Shown here piece after piece: positions 61,083 to 64,000 of a stretch of DNA of 64,000 nt; position 1 is the first letter of the stretch, and every line of letters starts with the position of its first letter. The DNA comes from Muriicola sp. Z0-33 (GTDB lineage Bacteria; Bacteroidota; Bacteroidia; Flavobacteriales; Flavobacteriaceae). The position numbers and the translations under genes are program-made. Location of the stretch: contig NZ_JAFMPW010000001.1 in NCBI RefSeq assembly GCF_026126425.1, forward strand, positions 600,461-664,460. Direction: 5' to 3'. Below the pieces are notes generated by a model. It saw only the letters and a program-made list of their open reading frames with translations, did not search any database and was not told the origin of the DNA.

Positions 61083-62240
61083 ATGGCATTTGATTTTTTA
61101 GTCCCTGTGAGCAACAAAGCAATAGCCCATTGCGAATTACTCCCCCCTCAATCTTTAGGAAAAAATATCCATAAACACACCGCCAGAAAAGGCCTTCCGG
61201 TATTAGCCAATGCCACCTTCGCAATTCTCGGGGTAAACGAATCTAGAAATGCCTTTGAGAAAAAACCAGAGCAGTTAGATATAACCGGCATTAGGATACA
61301 GCTGTATAAATTAATGATGGGCAACTGGAGCAGTACCCTGGTAGATCTCGGTGATGTTGTTGAAGGGGAGACTGTTGAAGACACTTATTTTGTTGTTAAG
61401 GAAATCGTAGCCGGTTTAATGGAAGAAAAGGTAATTCCGATAATTATCGGAGCGACTCAGGATATTACCTATCCTACCTATCGTGCCTTTGATGGAATAG
61501 TGGATATGGTTAATCTTGTGGCCGTGGACAGTAGATTTGATTTTGGTGCCGATGAGGAACTTATATCCTCACACTCCTATATGAGCAAAATCATTACAGA
61601 TAAACCCAATAACCTTTTTAACTTTTCAAATATTGCCTACCAAAGTTATTTTAATGCCCAGGAAGAAATAGATCTTATGGAGCGTCTCTTTTTTGATGCT
61701 TACCGTCTGGGAGATATTGCTGCGGATATCACTCTGGCAGAACCGGTCTTGCGCAATGCTCATCTGGTGAGTGTAGATGCCAGAGCTATAAGGGCAAGCG
61801 AGGTAGGACTATCTTCAAATTTTTCACCTAATGGTTTAACAGGCAGAGAGATTTGTGCTATTTCAAGATATGCTGGCATAAGTGATAATGTTAGTGTATT
61901 TGGAATATATGAAGGCGAGAATACTTCCCAATCCTTTCAACTTATCGCCCAGATTATTTGGTATTTTATGGAAGGCTTCAATTACAGAAGAAAAGAATCT
62001 CCGAGTACCAAAAACAGTGACTTTATTAAGTTTAATGTGCCAACGGAAACAGAACATTTGGTCTTCTTTAAAAGTCATATAACAGAGAGGTGGTGGGTAG
62101 AGATCCCTTCAATTTTAACTTCACATACTAAAACAAAATCACCAGCGTTATTACCATGCACTGAACAGGACTATCTGGATGCATGTGATCAAAATATTCC
62201 TGAAAGGTGGTTTAAGGCCTATAGGAAAGGCTTTAACTAA
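61083..62240 (+). CDS. arginase-fold protein with degenerate metal site
   Basis: 385 residues of the arginase/ureohydrolase fold. In place of GGDHS it reads IIGATQDI near 117; in place of DAHxD it reads VAVDSRFDFG near 145; and in place of SxDxDxxDP it reads VSVDARAIRASE near 226. Thus several Mn ligands, notably the His of DAH and GGDH, are lost while the strand order is kept. Relatives are often labelled formimidoylglutamase, but catalysis looks impossible or metal-independent here. It lies between topA and gldK, close to gliding/T9SS genes, and could be a structural partner; that is speculation. Confidence 0.8.
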   Translation: MAFDFLVPVSNKAIAHCELLPPQSLGKNIHKHTARKGLPVLANATFAILGVNESRNAFEKKPEQLDITGIRIQLYKLMMGNWSSTLVDLGDVVEGETVEDTYFVVKEIVAGLMEEKVIPIIIGATQDITYPTYRAFDGIVDMVNLVAVDSRFDFGADEELISSHSYMSKIITDKPNNLFNFSNIAYQSYFNAQEEIDLMERLFFDAYRLGDIAADITLAEPVLRNAHLVSVDARAIRASEVGLSSNFSPNGLTGREICAISRYAGISDNVSVFGIYEGENTSQSFQLIAQIIWYFMEGFNYRRKESPSTKNSDFIKFNVPTETEHLVFFKSHITERWWVEIPSILTSHTKTKSPALLPCTEQDYLDACDQNIPERWFKAYRKGFN

Positions 62241-62356
62241 CAAAAAATAATTTGCAAGGATAGGCAGTTGTATACAATAAATTATTCAAAAAGTAGTTTT
62301 AGAGAATAATAAATGTCAATACTGTTTATAGTCTTAATCGAAATTTAACCTAAAGT

Positions 62357-63712
62357 ATGAAGAAGCTATTGTTATCATCTATAGCGTTTGTTTTTTTGCT
62401 CAGTAGTTGTGGCTCGAAAACAAAAGGAGAACTAACCGGAGTCCAGGGAAAAAAATGGTACCCCGAAAAACCCTATGGAATGGAACTGATCCCACGCGGA
62501 TCTTACATTATGGGAAAGAGTGAAGAAGATCAAGCTCAAGTTCTAAATGCCCCAACCAAAACTGTTACCGTAAGGTCCTTTTATATGGACGATACGGAAA
62601 TCACGAATAGTGAATACAGGCAGTTTGTGGAATGGGTACAAGATTCTATTGTCAGAACCAAATTAGCCATCCTTGCGGATGAGTTAGGTATGGGACCAGA
62701 TGATGGAGGCATTGGGGAATACGCTTTCAAAACTGCAGACACTACAAAAATGTCTACCTATGATAAGTATATGATTGATAATTATGCTGGATTAGGTGAA
62801 ACAGGGTACGAAGGCTTTGCACTCAATAAGGACGAAGACCTTGTTTGGGATACATCAGATTATCCTGATGAATACTATACCGAAGTGATGGATTCTATTT
62901 ACATTCCTGAAGAGGAATCCTATAACGGACAACGCACCATTGATGTCACCCAACTAAAATACAAATACAGCTGGATGGACATTGAAGCTGCAGCCCGTTC
63001 CAGAGACGGTAGAAGAAAAGATTTTATAAAACAGGAAGAATTGGAAATCTATCCGGATACTACAGTTTGGATACGGGATTTTGAATATTCTTATAACGAA
63101 CCTATGCATAACGACTATTTTTGGCACGATGCATATAGCGATTATCCTGTTGTTGGTATTTCCTGGAAGCAAGCCAAGGCTTTCTGTAATTGGAGAACCA
63201 AATTCAAGAATGATGATCAAAAAGAAAGAGGCAAGCAATTCGTGAACCGATTCAGATTACCTACAGAAGCTGAATGGGAATATGCCGCCAGAGGAGGTAT
63301 CGAAGGTGGTAGCTATCCTTGGGGAGGCCCTTATGTAATTAGTGACACGGGTTGTTTTATGGCTAACTTTAAACCACAAAGAGGTGATTATGCCGCAGAT
63401 GCAGCATTATACACGGTGGAGGCAAAGTCTTATGAGCCGAACGATTATAACCTGTACAATATGGCAGGTAATGTATCAGAATGGACCAATTCTAGTTATG
63501 ATCCAAGTTCTTATGATTACGTTTCAACAATGAACCCAAATGGAGGCGATGGCGGCAATGCCAGAAAAGTTATCCGTGGTGGTTCTTGGAAGGATGTTGC
63601 TTATTTCCTACAAGTAAGTACACGTGATTATGAGTACAAGGATTCTGCAAGAAGCTATATTGGATTCCGAACTGTACAAGATTATATGGGTGAGGAAGAC
63701 TCAACTCAGTAG
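62357..63712 (+). CDS. gldK: gliding motility / T9SS lipoprotein GldK
   Basis: 451 residues. Lipobox LSSCGSK (Cys near 19). The rest is the formylglycine-generating-enzyme-like (SUMF1) fold: YGMELIPRGSYIMGKSEEDQA near 42, SFYMDDTEITNSEYRQFVEWVQD near 75, NRFRLPTEAEWEYAARGGIEGGSYPWGG near 295, and NLYNMAGNVSEWTNSSYDPSSYDYV near 370, with GGSWKDVAYFLQVSTRDY and SYIGFRTVQD at the end. GldK and GldN form the periplasmic ring on the outer membrane in the type IX secretion motor. gldL follows directly, as in all known gldKLMN loci. Confidence 0.97.
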   Translation: MKKLLLSSIAFVFLLSSCGSKTKGELTGVQGKKWYPEKPYGMELIPRGSYIMGKSEEDQAQVLNAPTKTVTVRSFYMDDTEITNSEYRQFVEWVQDSIVRTKLAILADELGMGPDDGGIGEYAFKTADTTKMSTYDKYMIDNYAGLGETGYEGFALNKDEDLVWDTSDYPDEYYTEVMDSIYIPEEESYNGQRTIDVTQLKYKYSWMDIEAAARSRDGRRKDFIKQEELEIYPDTTVWIRDFEYSYNEPMHNDYFWHDAYSDYPVVGISWKQAKAFCNWRTKFKNDDQKERGKQFVNRFRLPTEAEWEYAARGGIEGGSYPWGGPYVISDTGCFMANFKPQRGDYAADAALYTVEAKSYEPNDYNLYNMAGNVSEWTNSSYDPSSYDYVSTMNPNGGDGGNARKVIRGGSWKDVAYFLQVSTRDYEYKDSARSYIGFRTVQDYMGEEDSTQ

Positions 63713-63788
63713 TTTATACGTATATAATCAAATCAAACTTAAAACCAAATCCTTTTATTAACAGTAAACTTAAATTAAATTTAAAATT

Positions 63789-64000
63789 ATGGCACAGTCA
63801 AAATCAACAAAAAAATTATTTAACATGGCCTATGGCCTTGGAGCTTCGGTAGTAATTATCGGTGCTTTATTTAAAATCCTACACTGGGAATTTGGTCCCC
63901 TTACTGGTGGACTTCTTCTTGCAGTAGGTCTTATTACAGAAGCACTTATTTTTGCAATTAGTGCATTTGAACCAGTAGATGATGAGTACGATTGGTCATT
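63789..64000 (+). CDS. gldL: gliding motor protein GldL (5' part)
   Basis: Begins with ATG and runs off the window; 70 residues visible. MAQSKSTKKLFNMAYGLGASVVIIGALFKILHWEFG is the GldL start with TM1 (AYGLGASVVIIGALFKIL) followed by the second helix (GGLLLAVGLITEALIFAISAF) and EPVDDEYDW after it. GldL with GldM forms the proton-driven motor of T9SS and gliding. Confidence 0.96.
   Translation, partial: MAQSKSTKKLFNMAYGLGASVVIIGALFKILHWEFGPLTGGLLLAVGLITEALIFAISAFEPVDDEYDWS

Noticed and set aside
61083..62240. Active formimidoylglutamase for histidine degradation
   Set aside because: The metal-ligand motifs are degraded and no hut gene is in the window.

Overview
The window reads as a chromosome segment of a member of the Flavobacteriaceae (Bacteroidota). 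The case rests on several points: gldK and the start of gldL (gliding / type IX secretion) at the right end; HYC_CC_PP-type and DUF3347 proteins in a copper-type efflux locus; a GYDIA-type GHMP kinase next to class II HMG-CoA reductase; many lipoproteins with very short lipobox signals; A-rich translation starts with few Shine-Dalgarno sequences; and repeated promoters of the Bacteroidota form TTTG-N19-TAnnTTTG. Most of the window is ordinary, tightly packed core genome. The accessory part is about 3.0-6.5 kb, with the metal-efflux island (39.2-50.1 kb) a second candidate.

Layout. 0-3 kb: the end of a SPOR-domain protein, then a leftward pair (kinase-like phosphotransferase and ADP-ribosylglycohydrolase lipoprotein). 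3.0-6.5 kb: gene-poor and repeat-rich. It holds a candidate small RNA with an intrinsic terminator, two tiny membrane proteins, an NTF2-like protein, direct repeats, and a REP-associated tyrosine transposase (RAYT) between inverted REP palindromes. tRNA-Phe, with a textbook promoter and terminator, closes this part. 6.6-14.4 kb: rightward run coaX, outer membrane protein, TPR protein, lptC, small membrane protein, CNNM/CorC protein, PpiD-like foldase. 14.4-16.6 kb: leftward mevalonate-pathway pair (GYDIA kinase, HMG-CoA reductase). 16.8-20.6 kb: DPP-IV-type peptidase plus POT peptide transporter. 20.6-25.6 kb: leftward surE, membrane protein, lpxB, NlpC/P60 lipoprotein, comEC. 25.8-27.9 kb: C-terminal processing protease. 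28.0-31.2 kb: leftward methionine sulfoxide / thiol redox cluster (msrB, msrA, thioredoxin-like protein, glutaredoxin-GNAT fusion, small protein, second MsrA, zinc-ribbon-like protein). 31.4-38.6 kb: purH, mreB, mreC, mreD, PBP2 and rodA (cell-shape elongasome). 38.7-39.1 kb: a GAF protein of the free-methionine-sulfoxide-reductase type.

39.2-47.9 kb: heavy-metal efflux locus (HYC_CC_PP protein, CusA-type RND pump, TolC-type channel, separate DUF3347 lipoprotein, acetolactate-decarboxylase-like lipoprotein, CusB-type adaptor, a small Cys/His-rich ORF). 48.0-50.1 kb: an outer-membrane protein and a DUF3179 lipoprotein. 50.2-56.9 kb, leftward: groES-groEL behind a sigma-54-type promoter, and the miaB, sigma-54 activator, lptE, TPR, secG operon. 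57.0-64 kb, rightward: LVIVD-repeat lipoprotein, topA, an arginase-fold protein that has lost canonical metal ligands, gldK, gldL.

Envelope biogenesis dominates: lptC, lptE, lpxB, secG, PpiD-like foldase, mre/PBP2/rodA and gld genes. Methionine-sulfoxide repair recurs three times (MsrA twice, MsrB once, and the fRMsr-like GAF protein). I found no single large undescribed defence or mobile system. The best leads are the candidate RNA with mutually exclusive hairpins, the RAYT/REP unit, the redox cluster with its fusion protein, the sigma-54-type groESL promoter and the decarboxylase-like lipoprotein inside a metal-efflux operon. All family assignments come from reading motifs by eye; no database search was run.
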